From: Flavobacterium album
GTDB taxonomy: Bacteria; Bacteroidota; Bacteroidia; Flavobacteriales; Flavobacteriaceae
DNA: 64,000 nt
NCBI RefSeq assembly: GCF_003096035.1
Contig: NZ_CP029186.1
Span: 2,493,001 to 2,557,000 of the forward strand
Reading direction: 5' to 3'
The notes under the pieces were generated by a model, which was given only the letters and a program-made list of their open reading frames with translations, was not told where the DNA came from and did not search any database. Of this stretch, positions 9,596 through 18,070 are shown piece by piece; the first letter of the stretch is position 1; each line of letters starts with the position of its first letter. The translations under genes were made by a program, and so were the position numbers.

Positions 9596-11131
9596 ATGAT
9601 GAATAAAACTAGATTTCGCTTACTGGTATTCTTTATGAGCCTATCCCTGATAGGGATAATACTGGTACAGCTATATTGGGTTAATTCGTCATTAAAAAAC
9701 AGTGATGAACAGTTCAGGTACCACATCCAGAGCATATTGGACAAGGTAGCAAACAAGTTGCAGGAGCAGGAGGGAGATGAGTTTTACAAGATCTATACAA
9801 GGGTAAAGGACAGTTTGGGGCGCAATCCCAAAAGGAGCGATCTTTTGCCTTATTATGCGCAAAATGAGGAGCAGCGCGAAAAGCCGATCATTTATTCGGA
9901 CAATGTTACCCGCGAGGATTATAACGATGTGTTCTTTGATAAAAACAGGGTTGATGATTATGTGAGGAGTAAGTCGAATACCACAGCGATGGTACATAAC
10001 GCGAATCCTCCGAAAAGTCCTGCGAAAGATGGCGATACCGAAAGGTGGCTTGATTTCCAGCTGGCCGGTTTCCTGAAGGATTACCGCGAGTACAATTCGC
10101 CTGAAAAATGGATATCTAAGGCTAAGATAGAGAAAACGATACGAACAGAACTGGAGCAGAACGATGTGCGCACGCCTTTCGAATTCGGGATATACCGGAA
10201 CGGGATGGCTACCAAGATCAAGTCGGATAACCTGAAATGGGATCCTACTACCCTGTACCATAACGTATTTACAGATAATGAAGGAATGTCGCGGTACATG
10301 TTGCTGATAAGCTTCCCGCAAAAAAAGACATACCTGTTCTCATCGTTGGTAGGCATCACATCCCTGTCGATGATATTTACGCTTATTATTATAATTGCTT
10401 ACCTGAGCGCTATAAACCAGCTCATTAAGCAGAAGCAGATATCGGAGATCAAGACGGATTTCATCAACAACATGACCCATGAGTTCAAAACACCCATTGC
10501 CACAATCAACCTGGCGCTGGATTCAATAAAGAACCCAAAAATATTCGACGATAAAGAGAAGGTGCAGCGCTACCTTCAAATGATAAGGGACGAGAACAAG
10601 AGGATGCACGCACAGGTAGAGAACGTGCTGCAGATATCAAAACTGGAGAAGAAAGAGCTCGAGATCATTAAAGAGCAGGCCGATATTCATGATGTGATCG
10701 AAGGCGCCATAGAGCACGTTCATCTGATCATTGAAACAAGGCAGGGAACGCTCACACGCCATTTTAACGCGCAACGAACGACCGCTTTATTAAATGATGT
10801 GCATTTTACCAATGTACTTGTTAATATTTTAGACAATGCCATCAAATATTCTCCCGATGAACCCGTTATAGATGTATCGACGGAGAATGTAAAGGATTTT
10901 ATCCTTATAAAAATTAAAGACCATGGGCTGGGAATGTCCAAGGTGACGCAAAAACGGATCTTTGAGAAGTTTTACAGGGAGCACACAGGCGATATTCACA
11001 ATGTGAAGGGCCACGGATTAGGGCTTGCTTATGTAAAACGCATCATTGAAGACCATAATTGCCACATATACGTAGAAAGTGAAAAAGGGAAAGGTAGCAC
11101 CTTTATAATAAAAATGCCACTAATAAATTAA
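9596..11131 (+). CDS. Two-component sensor histidine kinase
   Basis: 511 residues. Transmembrane segment 1 (about 7-29), an extracytoplasmic sensor region (30-245) without a recognised domain, and transmembrane segment 2 (247-270) precede a HisKA domain with phospho-acceptor H295 (NNMTHEFKTP). The HATPase domain has an N box around 410-414, G1 DHGLG (442-446) and G2 GHGLGL (472-477). It is a complete membrane kinase. Two adjacent ATG codons (9596 and 9599) are possible starts. The response regulator starts 4 bp after the stop, so they form an obvious pair. The stimulus is unknown. Confidence 0.93.
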   Translation: MMNKTRFRLLVFFMSLSLIGIILVQLYWVNSSLKNSDEQFRYHIQSILDKVANKLQEQEGDEFYKIYTRVKDSLGRNPKRSDLLPYYAQNEEQREKPIIYSDNVTREDYNDVFFDKNRVDDYVRSKSNTTAMVHNANPPKSPAKDGDTERWLDFQLAGFLKDYREYNSPEKWISKAKIEKTIRTELEQNDVRTPFEFGIYRNGMATKIKSDNLKWDPTTLYHNVFTDNEGMSRYMLLISFPQKKTYLFSSLVGITSLSMIFTLIIIIAYLSAINQLIKQKQISEIKTDFINNMTHEFKTPIATINLALDSIKNPKIFDDKEKVQRYLQMIRDENKRMHAQVENVLQISKLEKKELEIIKEQADIHDVIEGAIEHVHLIIETRQGTLTRHFNAQRTTALLNDVHFTNVLVNILDNAIKYSPDEPVIDVSTENVKDFILIKIKDHGLGMSKVTQKRIFEKFYREHTGDIHNVKGHGLGLAYVKRIIEDHNCHIYVESEKGKGSTFIIKMPLIN

Positions 11132-11135
11132 ACAT

Positions 11136-11864
11136 ATGGAAATGGAAGAAGTAAACAAAAAGATTCTTTTGGTTGAAGATGATCCAAACTTTGGAGCGGT
11201 ACTGAAAGACTATCTGTTAATTAATGATTTTGACGTTACATTGGCTAAGAACGGAATGGAAGGTTTCGAAAAGTTCAAGAAAGATAATTTCGACCTCTGC
11301 ATACTTGACGTGATGATGCCTTACAAAGATGGCTATACCCTGGCCCGTGAAATAAGGGAAAAAAACAAGGAAGTGCCTATCATTTTCCTTACAGCAAAAT
11401 CGATGAAAGAAGATGTGCTTAAAGGATATAAAGTAGGAGCCGATGATTACCTCAATAAGCCATTCGATTCTGAAGTGCTTTTGATGAAGATCAAGGCAAT
11501 TATACAGAGAAAAGCGTCTGAGACCAAAACAGACAACTCCAAATATGAATTCCAGATCGGTAAATTCCACCTGAATTCAAAGCTGCGTTTCCTTACTTTC
11601 GGTGAAGACGAGCCTATCAAGCTTTCACCAAAAGAGAACGAATTGCTGAAAATGCTTGCGCTTCATGAAAACGACCTTATGCCGAGGGAGCTTGCCCTAA
11701 CCAAAATATGGAGGGACGACAATTACTTCACTTCAAGGAGTATGGACGTTTATATTGCCAAGCTGAGGAAATATCTTAAGCAGGATGAGGATGTAGAGAT
11801 ACTCAACATTCACGGAGAAGGCTTCAGGCTGGTTGTAAAAAACAAAGTTACTGAAGAGAAATAG
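11136..11864 (+). CDS. OmpR-type response regulator transcription factor
   Basis: 242 residues. The REC domain has the acidic pocket VEDD (13-16), phospho-acceptor D58 (ILDVMMP), T86 and K108 (GADDYLNKPF). It is joined to a C-terminal winged-helix (trans_reg_C) DNA-binding domain ending in MDVYIAKLRKYL and HGEGFRL. It is the partner of the kinase just upstream. The overall pattern resembles RprY-like regulators of Bacteroidetes, but the name is not certain. A second in-frame ATG lies 6 bp downstream of the first. A strong terminator follows. Confidence 0.94.
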   Translation: MEMEEVNKKILLVEDDPNFGAVLKDYLLINDFDVTLAKNGMEGFEKFKKDNFDLCILDVMMPYKDGYTLAREIREKNKEVPIIFLTAKSMKEDVLKGYKVGADDYLNKPFDSEVLLMKIKAIIQRKASETKTDNSKYEFQIGKFHLNSKLRFLTFGEDEPIKLSPKENELLKMLALHENDLMPRELALTKIWRDDNYFTSRSMDVYIAKLRKYLKQDEDVEILNIHGEGFRLVVKNKVTEEK

Positions 11865-11868
11865 TCTA

Positions 11869-11893
11869 AAAAGCCCCATATTGGGGCTTTTTA
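11869..11893 (+). terminator. Rho-independent terminator
   Basis: An 8-bp perfect stem (AAGCCCCA/TGGGGCTT) with a TAT loop and a T-rich tail, 6 bp after the response regulator stop. It closes the kinase-regulator operon. Confidence 0.9.
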
Positions 11894-11954
11894 TTTGTTT
11901 TTATACGAATTAGACAAATTCCACCAATTTCTATTGAAATACATACTGCTGTAT

Positions 11955-11990
11955 CATTTCGACGGGAGCTTGCGGAGTGGAGAAATCTCA
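11955..11990. repeat. Intergenic repeat of CATTTCGAC...GAGAAATCTCA type
   Basis: A 36-bp stretch beginning CATTTCGAC and ending GGAGAAATCTCA lies between convergent genes. I recognise this family from memory as a frequent intergenic sequence in flavobacterial genomes; only this one copy is in the window. Confidence 0.45.
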
Positions 11991-12011
11991 CATCTATATA
12001 TTACAGGAATA

Positions 12012-12029
12012 AATCCGCGTCATCCGCGT
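12012..12029. repeat. 18-bp dispersed repeat (copy 1)
   Basis: AATCCGCGTCATCCGCGT is itself a near-direct repeat of ATCCGCGT. An exact reverse-complement copy lies at 21246-21263, also just downstream of a gene. Confidence 0.7.
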
Positions 12030-12033
12030 CCCC

Positions 12034-12777
12034 TTATTCTCTCCATTCCAACTCCAAAGCAAAGCAGGCTTTTCCGTCCTTATTTATTGTAAAATTATCC
12101 CGGCTGTCATCATTTCCTTTATGAATTTCAACTTTATCATTGAGCATCAATTCCTTCATATAGTTCATATCGAAAGCAGCAAGGCGGTTTTTCAGTATCG
12201 GCTTAGGGTCGATAGCATCCAGGCACCATTCGAGGTATTTTACGTTGTTGGCATGGAAAACAATATCAAGGTCGCTTAGTGTAACGGTGTGTCCTGTCAG
12301 CAGCTGCATTTCTCCCGTTATATCTATTTTTTTAAAAGATTCAATAGTAGCACGCCTTTCCGGAAATTTTTCAAAATGCTCGTGGGGGAGGGCAAGCGCT
12401 TCCGGCCTGCGCAGCTTCGTGTTGAATACCGCCCAAAACGTTTCTGAGCCTGCGATCTTTTTATCGCAAAGGTACATCTCCAAAGCGCGGATGGAACGCG
12501 ACCCCTGCAGGTCATATATCCATGTTTTTACGGTAACTGTGTCGCGCCATTTGGGCAATTCGGCAATTTCCACCCGCATCCGGCTGAGTACCCATGCCTG
12601 GTCGTGCAGCTGCATATCGGTAAAGCTGAGCCCTCCCAGTTCGGCATGGTAACCTGCTGTGAGTTGTAAAAGGTTGCAGAGCTCGGTGTGTTTCAGCAGG
12701 CCGTTGGGCGTGCATTGCAGGAAATTGATTTCCCAGTCGTGCGAGTAAACCGATGTGAATTCAGGCGATATTGGCAT
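12034..12777 (-). CDS. Acyl-ACP thioesterase (FatA/FatB-like)
   Basis: 247 residues, normal for bacterial acyl-ACP thioesterases. It hydrolyses fatty acyl-ACP to free fatty acid in the cytoplasm. Two hotdog halves are visible. The N-terminal half has LCNLLQLTAGYHAELGG and WVLSRMRVEI. The C-terminal half has the catalytic-type pattern LDIVFHANNVKYLEW, which matches the DxxxHxNNxxY signature. Its start overlaps the miaA stop by one base, so it is probably the last gene of the operon that begins at 15893. Confidence 0.88.
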   Translation of the reverse strand: MPISPEFTSVYSHDWEINFLQCTPNGLLKHTELCNLLQLTAGYHAELGGLSFTDMQLHDQAWVLSRMRVEIAELPKWRDTVTVKTWIYDLQGSRSIRALEMYLCDKKIAGSETFWAVFNTKLRRPEALALPHEHFEKFPERRATIESFKKIDITGEMQLLTGHTVTLSDLDIVFHANNVKYLEWCLDAIDPKPILKNRLAAFDMNYMKELMLNDKVEIHKGNDDSRDNFTINKDGKACFALELEWRE

Positions 12778-13688
12778 TATAATTTCGTTTCTATATAGTT
12801 TATAATTTCTGTGGCGGGTGTGGTGAAGTCAAACCATGCTGCCGCCTCATTGCGCTGGAACCACGTCATCTGCCTCTTGGAGAACCGGCGCGTATTCTTT
12901 TTTATTTCTTCCAATGCAAAATCTAACGTAAACTCCCCGTCGAAGTGACTGAACAGTTCGCGGTAACCTACTGTTTGCAGGGCATTCAGCTTTTTATGCG
13001 GATAAAGCGCCTTGGCTTCTTCAACAAGCCCGGTAGCCGCCATAATGTCCACACGTTCGTTAATGCGGGCATACATCGTGGCCCTATCGGCTTCCAGCCC
13101 TATGACAATCGGAATAAAGTTACGGTTATTCTTTTTTATATTCAGGAAAGAGGAGTAGGGCTTGCCCGAACCAATGCTCACCTCCAGCGCCCTCATGAGG
13201 CGTTGCGGATTTTCTTTGGCGACATTTTCATAATGTACAGGATCGAGCCTTTTGAGCTCCTCCTGAAGATAGCGGATGCCCTGTTTTTCATAATTGCCTA
13301 TGAGCGCTTCACGCACCGACGGGTCAATATCAGGAAAATCATCAAACCCTTTCAGCACAGCATCGATATAAAGGCCCGAACCGCCCACCATTACCGCAAG
13401 ATCATTGGTTTGATACAATTCATCGAGCTTCGCAATGGCTTCCCGCTCAAAGTCGCCTACGGTATACTCGTCGAAGATGCTGATGTGCTGTATAAAATGA
13501 TGCCTGGCGGCCTCCAGTTCGTCTTTTGACGGTACAGCGGTGCCTATAGCCATCTCTTTAAAGAACTGCCTGCTGTCGGCCGAAATGATATCGCAATTAA
13601 AATGCTGTGCGATCTTTATCGCCATAGAGGTCTTGCCGATCGCTGTCGGCCCAATGACCGTAATAAGGTATTTTGGCGAAGTTTCCAT
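12777..13688 (-). CDS. miaA: tRNA dimethylallyltransferase
   Basis: 303 residues, normal for MiaA. It transfers the dimethylallyl group to N6 of A37 in tRNAs reading UNN codons. P-loop GPTAIGKTS (13-21), the substrate motif SADSRQ (37-42), HHFIQHIS, the DFE segment and the GGSGLYIDA motif are all present. It overlaps its upstream (ion channel) and downstream (thioesterase) neighbours by one base each, which indicates tight translational coupling. Confidence 0.97.
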   Translation of the reverse strand: METSPKYLITVIGPTAIGKTSMAIKIAQHFNCDIISADSRQFFKEMAIGTAVPSKDELEAARHHFIQHISIFDEYTVGDFEREAIAKLDELYQTNDLAVMVGGSGLYIDAVLKGFDDFPDIDPSVREALIGNYEKQGIRYLQEELKRLDPVHYENVAKENPQRLMRALEVSIGSGKPYSSFLNIKKNNRNFIPIVIGLEADRATMYARINERVDIMAATGLVEEAKALYPHKKLNALQTVGYRELFSHFDGEFTLDFALEEIKKNTRRFSKRQMTWFQRNEAAAWFDFTTPATEIINYIETKL

Positions 13689-14497
13689 TAGTTGAGTTTA
13701 TAGCCACAGTTGTAGCAGTATTTGGCATCGTCACGATGGTGGTGGGCATTGCAGTTGTGGCACACCTGCGTGTTCTCAGGCGTTTTTTCGTTGATGAATT
13801 GCGCCGTAACCAAACCCGTAGGCACGGCGATGATACCGTAGCCCAATATCATGATCAGCATCGAAACAAACTGCCCGATAGGTGTTGCAGGTGTAATGTC
13901 GCCAAAGCCCACTGTGGTAAGCGTTACAATAGTCCAGTAAATGCTGACAGGTATGCTGGTAAAGCCGCTTTCAGGGCCTTCAATCATGTACATCAGCGTA
14001 CCGAGGATAATGCAAAGTACGATAACGCTGAAGAGGAATACGGCTATCTTTACCCTGCTTTTTTTTAACGCGGCAACCAGTTGATCTGAAGCGCCCACAA
14101 AATGAGTAAGCTTTAATATTCTGAAAATGCGCAGCAGGCGGATGGCCCTGATGGCGATGAAAAAGCCCGTCCCCGGAAAAAACAGGCCGATATATTTGGG
14201 GAGTGTAGCCAGCAGGTCTATAATTCCATAAAAGCTAAAAACATACTTCCACGACTGCTTCACGGCAACGATACGGGCAATGTATTCGAGTGTAAAAAAA
14301 ATAGTGATTACCCATTCGGCGATGCCCAGCTCATAGCCATATTTTATTTTGATGGATGCCACGCTTTCCAGCATTACGGCTACCACACTGATGAGTATGA
14401 TCACAATAAGGCTCAGGTCGAAAAATTTCCCTGCGGGTGTGTCGGCCTCATAGATTATGGTATGGAGCTTCTTCCTGAAATTTTCCGGTAGGATCAT
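13688..14497 (-). CDS. Voltage-gated-type potassium channel with zinc-ribbon tail
   Basis: 269 residues. Six membrane segments are predicted. An S4-like stretch carries regularly spaced arginines (RAIRLLRIFRILKL, 117-130), and the potassium selectivity filter TTVGFGD is at 194-200 between the last two helices. The C-terminal cytoplasmic tail has two CxxC pairs (CHNC at 246-249 and CYNC at 261-264) that form a short zinc ribbon, an unusual end for such a channel. It should act as an inner-membrane potassium channel. It is in the middle of the four-gene minus-strand operon, 31 bp after the exonuclease gene. Confidence 0.9.
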   Translation of the reverse strand: MILPENFRKKLHTIIYEADTPAGKFFDLSLIVIILISVVAVMLESVASIKIKYGYELGIAEWVITIFFTLEYIARIVAVKQSWKYVFSFYGIIDLLATLPKYIGLFFPGTGFFIAIRAIRLLRIFRILKLTHFVGASDQLVAALKKSRVKIAVFLFSVIVLCIILGTLMYMIEGPESGFTSIPVSIYWTIVTLTTVGFGDITPATPIGQFVSMLIMILGYGIIAVPTGLVTAQFINEKTPENTQVCHNCNAHHHRDDAKYCYNCGYKLN

Positions 14498-14528
14498 GTA
14501 AGTTGTTTTTATAAAAATAATAAATCTC

Positions 14529-15893
14529 TTAGAAACGTACTATTTTTAAAGCTTTCTTTTTGTGGATATAGTTCTGGATGATCTTCTTTACATCCCTGTT
14601 ATCTTCCATTGGAACTATTATATTTTTCAGTATCTCGAGGTTATGCACCTGGTAGTTCAGGTTAAAGAAAGCATAGCCTTTGTACACGCCATCTTCTATA
14701 AGTACAGCGCTGCGCTCATCTACGGCGCGGCCCCTGTCTATGATGGCCATCGTCTGGTTACTGAAACTGTTATTATTGATGAATTCCATCACGCGAAGGT
14801 TGTAGTCTTCCGGAGATTCTTCGCCCATGCAGGCGCCATTGCAGCCCTCCAGTTCATAAGGGAAGCAATGTCCCTTAGCCGACGGGTCCATGCCATTTAT
14901 CTTCTGGCACAGCCTGTATTTTTCGGTTATGGTAAACAGCGCACTTTTCCCCTCTACTGGGCCGGGGAAAGAAATGATCTCTTTTTTCCGGTTGTCAGTT
15001 TTCTGGAGACGGAGCGCAATGTAGCCGTTAGGGTCTTTTTCGGCATAAATAGCCCATGGGAATATCGTTTTCTTCTGTGCAGTATTATAAACGGGCTTGT
15101 TGGTTTTTATGGCGCTGCATTCTTTCAGCAGGGCTATGAGTTCGCTGCCGGTCTCTTCGTAGTTTACGGTAAAAGCCTGCTTCTGTATCTTTTTCGATTT
15201 CGAGGATGACCCTGTAAAATGCTGGTTCACCCTTTTTTTGATGTTACGGCTCTTGCCGAGATAAATCATGTCGCCATTTTCCTTATGGATGTAATACACG
15301 CCTGTAACCGATGGTATACCGTCCAGCAGGTCCATCAGCTTTGGCGCCATGCCTTTTTTAACCTCGGTTTTTACGAGGCTTTTCAGTATTTCTTTCTCGA
15401 CATCTTTTTCCAGCAAAAGCTTAAAGAGGTGCACGGTTGCCAAGGCATCGCCGGTGGCACGGTGCCTGTCGGTCATAGGTATGCCAAGGGCGCGCACGAG
15501 CTTACCAAGGCTGTGAGACGGTTGTTCCGGGAGTAATTTCTGCGAAAGCTCTACAGTGCAAAGCGTTTGTTTCTCGAAGTTGTAGCCCAGGTTCCTGAAT
15601 TCGGTTTGTAGTACGCGGTAGTCAAACTGGGCATTGTGCGCCACAAGGATGCAGCCATCGGTAATCTCTATGATGCGTTTTGCCACTTCATGGAATTTCG
15701 GTGCGCTGCGCAGCATGGCATTGTTGATGCCGGTAAGCTTTACCACAAAGGGCTGTATGGGTTTTTCGGGGTTTAAAAGGCTTATGAACTGGTCAACGAT
15801 GTCATGCCCGTCGTACTTATATATGGCAATCTCGGTTATCCCTTCTTCATTAAACTGGCCCCCTGTCGTTTCTATGTCAAGTATTGCGTACAA
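14529..15893 (-). CDS. DEDDh exonuclease fused to UvrC-type GIY-YIG nuclease
   Basis: 454 residues. The N-terminal DnaQ/pol III epsilon-like 3'-5' exonuclease (1-165) has DIETTG (D6, E8), HNAQFD (D91) and HRATGD (H144, D149), so all DEDDh residues are present. A GIY-YIG endonuclease domain follows (GVYYI at 198-202, YLGKS at 211-215), with UvrC/Cho-like sequence to the end, including CFPYELEGCNGAC. A role in DNA repair is likely; fusions of this type are known in bacteria. The start must be the TTG at 15893, because MYAILDIETTG is the natural domain start and no in-frame ATG exists before an upstream stop. It is the first gene of the operon leading to miaA. Confidence 0.92.
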   Translation of the reverse strand: MYAILDIETTGGQFNEEGITEIAIYKYDGHDIVDQFISLLNPEKPIQPFVVKLTGINNAMLRSAPKFHEVAKRIIEITDGCILVAHNAQFDYRVLQTEFRNLGYNFEKQTLCTVELSQKLLPEQPSHSLGKLVRALGIPMTDRHRATGDALATVHLFKLLLEKDVEKEILKSLVKTEVKKGMAPKLMDLLDGIPSVTGVYYIHKENGDMIYLGKSRNIKKRVNQHFTGSSSKSKKIQKQAFTVNYEETGSELIALLKECSAIKTNKPVYNTAQKKTIFPWAIYAEKDPNGYIALRLQKTDNRKKEIISFPGPVEGKSALFTITEKYRLCQKINGMDPSAKGHCFPYELEGCNGACMGEESPEDYNLRVMEFINNNSFSNQTMAIIDRGRAVDERSAVLIEDGVYKGYAFFNLNYQVHNLEILKNIIVPMEDNRDVKKIIQNYIHKKKALKIVRF

Positions 15894-15987
15894 AGATCTG
15901 GTATATAATTTTAATGCTTAAAGATACAAAGTTCGGGAAATTAAACCATACTGTACATCCAAATAAACAAATTGCCAAATAACAGGA

Positions 15988-16650
15988 TTAACGGCTGCCA
16001 AAAATACTGCTGCCTATGCGTACCATAGTGCTTCCACATTCAATGGCAATTTGGTAATCTCCGCTCATACCCATAGAAAGGATTTTCGGTTGATAGTTGT
16101 CGGTTGACGGTTTCCTACTCAGACCGTCAAAAATGGTCTTGAGGTGTGTAAATTCCTTACGAACCTGATTTTCATCTTCTGTAAAAGTTGCCATACCCAT
16201 AAGCCCGGTAATACGGATGTTCTTCATTTGCTTAAATTCTTCCGAATCTAAGAGGTCTGTGAGTTCGTCCTTATCCAACCCGAACTTAGTATCCTCTTCG
16301 GCAATATGCATTTGCAACAGGCAGTCGATAATGCGGTTGTGCTTTTTGGCCTGTTTATCAATTTCCGCTAATAGCTTCAGGCTGTCCACACCGTGCACAA
16401 GGCTTACGAAAGAAGCCATATACTTTACTTTATTGCTCTGCACGTGGCCTATCATATGCCATTGGATGTCCTTAGGCATTTCCTCATACTTGGAAGCCAT
16501 TTCCTGTATCTTGTTCTCCCCAAAAATGCGCTGCCCGGCATTATAGGCTTCCATAAGGTCGGATACAGGCTTGGTCTTGCTCACCGCTACCAAAGTAACA
16601 TGGGGCGGGAGGGATGATTTTATTTGGTTGAGGTTATTCGCTATTGACAT
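15988..16650 (-). CDS. YggS-family pyridoxal phosphate homeostasis protein
   Basis: 220 residues, normal for the PLPBP/YggS family. This is a single-domain alanine-racemase-like barrel that binds PLP and helps PLP homeostasis without known enzymatic activity. The PLP lysine is expected at K25 in AVSKTKP. FGENKIQEM, the GLMGMA segment and the C-terminal MGMSGDYQIAI with GSTMVRIGSSIFG are family hallmarks. It stands 84 bp downstream of the DUF1015 gene on the same strand. Confidence 0.93.
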   Translation of the reverse strand: MSIANNLNQIKSSLPPHVTLVAVSKTKPVSDLMEAYNAGQRIFGENKIQEMASKYEEMPKDIQWHMIGHVQSNKVKYMASFVSLVHGVDSLKLLAEIDKQAKKHNRIIDCLLQMHIAEEDTKFGLDKDELTDLLDSEEFKQMKNIRITGLMGMATFTEDENQVRKEFTHLKTIFDGLSRKPSTDNYQPKILSMGMSGDYQIAIECGSTMVRIGSSIFGSR

Positions 16651-16734
16651 TTTCTATTCATTTATTTGATAAAGACAAACTCATTTGCAATCAGCACTTA
16701 GCTTCGGACTTCCGACATCAGACAAAAAATAAAT

Positions 16735-17949
16735 CTATATCTCATACACCACCAGCCCGCTCCGGATCTTCGGCTCAATATACGTACTTTTCGGTGGCAT
16801 GATCAGGTTATTGTCAGCCAAATGCTTTATCTCCTCAATGCTCGCTGGGAACAACGTGAAACCGACTTCATATTCGCCTTCGTCTACCATTTGCTTTATG
16901 ACAGTTACAGGTTTGCTGCCTGGGATGTATTCTATGCGGCTGTCGTTTCTCAGGTCGGTTATGCCTAACAGTGGGTGCAGCACTTTTTCATACAATATCT
17001 GTGCATCTAAAGCTTCAAACACCGAATTGAAACTGGTTTCTTTTAAATAAAGTGCATAAAACTCACCATCAAGGTACATCCCGAATTGGAATTTTGCTTC
17101 CGGCTTCCAAAGCTGCTGGCCTTTATTCTCAATAGTAAAATCTGATGAAAGCGCTTTCAGGAACTGTTCTTTCGAAAGACCGTTCAGGTCATGTATAATG
17201 CGGTTGTATTCGTATATCTTCAGGTCGTTCTCCGAAATAAGGAAGCTCATGAAATAGTTGAGGTTCTCATTACCCGAAGGTTTGTCTTCCTCATATAGCA
17301 TCTCTGCCGAAGCCGAACGGTGGTGGCCGTCAGCGATATACAGGCTTTCCATTGCCTCAAATTTTTCCTGCAGCCATCGTATATCTTCCTCATCTTTTAT
17401 CCGCCACAGCGTATGCTTATCGCGGTTCAGGGAGGAGAACAGGTATAACGGGCGCTTGTGTTTTTTAGCAGTGATCCACGATTCAAGGTCAGTATCTTCT
17501 GGATATGTTACAAGCACCGGTTCGGTATTAAAACCCGTCTGGTGCAGGTAGTCCTTAAAATATTCTACGCGATAGGGCAGGGTGTCCTCATGCTTTTTTA
17601 TGACATTATTTTTATAATCGTCTATCGCTGTCCCGGCAATGATCCCTGTAAAGATGCGGCTCCTGCTCTGTATTTCATACAAATAAAAAACCGGTTGGGT
17701 TTCTTTTTGCAATACCTGTTCGTCTTTAAACTCCTCATATCTTGTCCGTACGGCCTTAAAGCGCGTTGCCGTGGATATCTTTAGTTGGTTCACATACGCA
17801 GGGTTCAGCACATGCAGGAAAGAGAACGGGTTATAGTCCAGCTGTGAAGCAAGCTCCGCCGGGGTGTACTCATCATACGAGCGCGATGGCACCAGTGCTA
17901 CTTTATCACGCGCCGGGCGTACTGCTTTGAATGGGATTATTTTTGCCAT
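16735..17949 (-). CDS. DUF1015 family protein
   Basis: 404 residues, the usual length of the DUF1015 family. The family signature IADGHHRSASA is visible near residues 205-215, with the N-terminal IPFKAVRPARDKV and YDVISxxE-like region. Members are widespread cytoplasmic proteins with a suspected kinase-like or SerK-type role in some lineages; no activity can be assigned from this sequence. It lies upstream of the YggS gene, and its own upstream region holds two palindromic repeats. Confidence 0.85.
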   Translation of the reverse strand: MAKIIPFKAVRPARDKVALVPSRSYDEYTPAELASQLDYNPFSFLHVLNPAYVNQLKISTATRFKAVRTRYEEFKDEQVLQKETQPVFYLYEIQSRSRIFTGIIAGTAIDDYKNNVIKKHEDTLPYRVEYFKDYLHQTGFNTEPVLVTYPEDTDLESWITAKKHKRPLYLFSSLNRDKHTLWRIKDEEDIRWLQEKFEAMESLYIADGHHRSASAEMLYEEDKPSGNENLNYFMSFLISENDLKIYEYNRIIHDLNGLSKEQFLKALSSDFTIENKGQQLWKPEAKFQFGMYLDGEFYALYLKETSFNSVFEALDAQILYEKVLHPLLGITDLRNDSRIEYIPGSKPVTVIKQMVDEGEYEVGFTLFPASIEEIKHLADNNLIMPPKSTYIEPKIRSGLVVYEI

Positions 17950-17958
17950 ATCTTTTCG

Positions 17959-17987
17959 ACCTGCAAGGTTTTCAAAACCTTGTAGGT
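17959..17987. repeat. Palindromic intergenic repeat ACCTGCAAGG type (copy 1)
   Basis: A 29-bp near-perfect palindrome, ACCTGCAAGGTTTT then C then AAAACCTTGTAGGT. With copy 2 at 18022-18049 it frames a 34-bp spacer between the DUF1015 start and the end of the next gene. Only one end base pair differs between the arms (G/T wobble in RNA). Confidence 0.8.
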
Positions 17988-18021
17988 CTTAATTAAGTTA
18001 GAAATAAGATCCATGTATTAA

Positions 18022-18049
18022 ACCTACAAGGTTTTGAAACCTTGCAGGT
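18022..18049. repeat. Palindromic intergenic repeat ACCTGCAAGG type (copy 2)
   Basis: A 28-bp palindrome, ACCTACAAGGTTTT then GAAACCTTGCAGGT, the inverse of copy 1. It could form a strong hairpin in either strand and may double as a terminator or REP-like element. I remember similar palindromes in many Bacteroidetes intergenic regions. Confidence 0.8.
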
Positions 18050-18070
18050 TGTACTGCAAACTGTGACTGC

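Noticed and set aside
9692..10321. A 209-codon minus-strand open frame in the histidine kinase gene
   Set aside because: It lies fully antisense to the sensor region of an intact kinase and resembles no family.
12945..13529. A 194-codon plus-strand open frame inside miaA
   Set aside because: It is antisense to intact miaA motifs, has no family resemblance and no promoter or ribosome site; a shadow of the coding strand.
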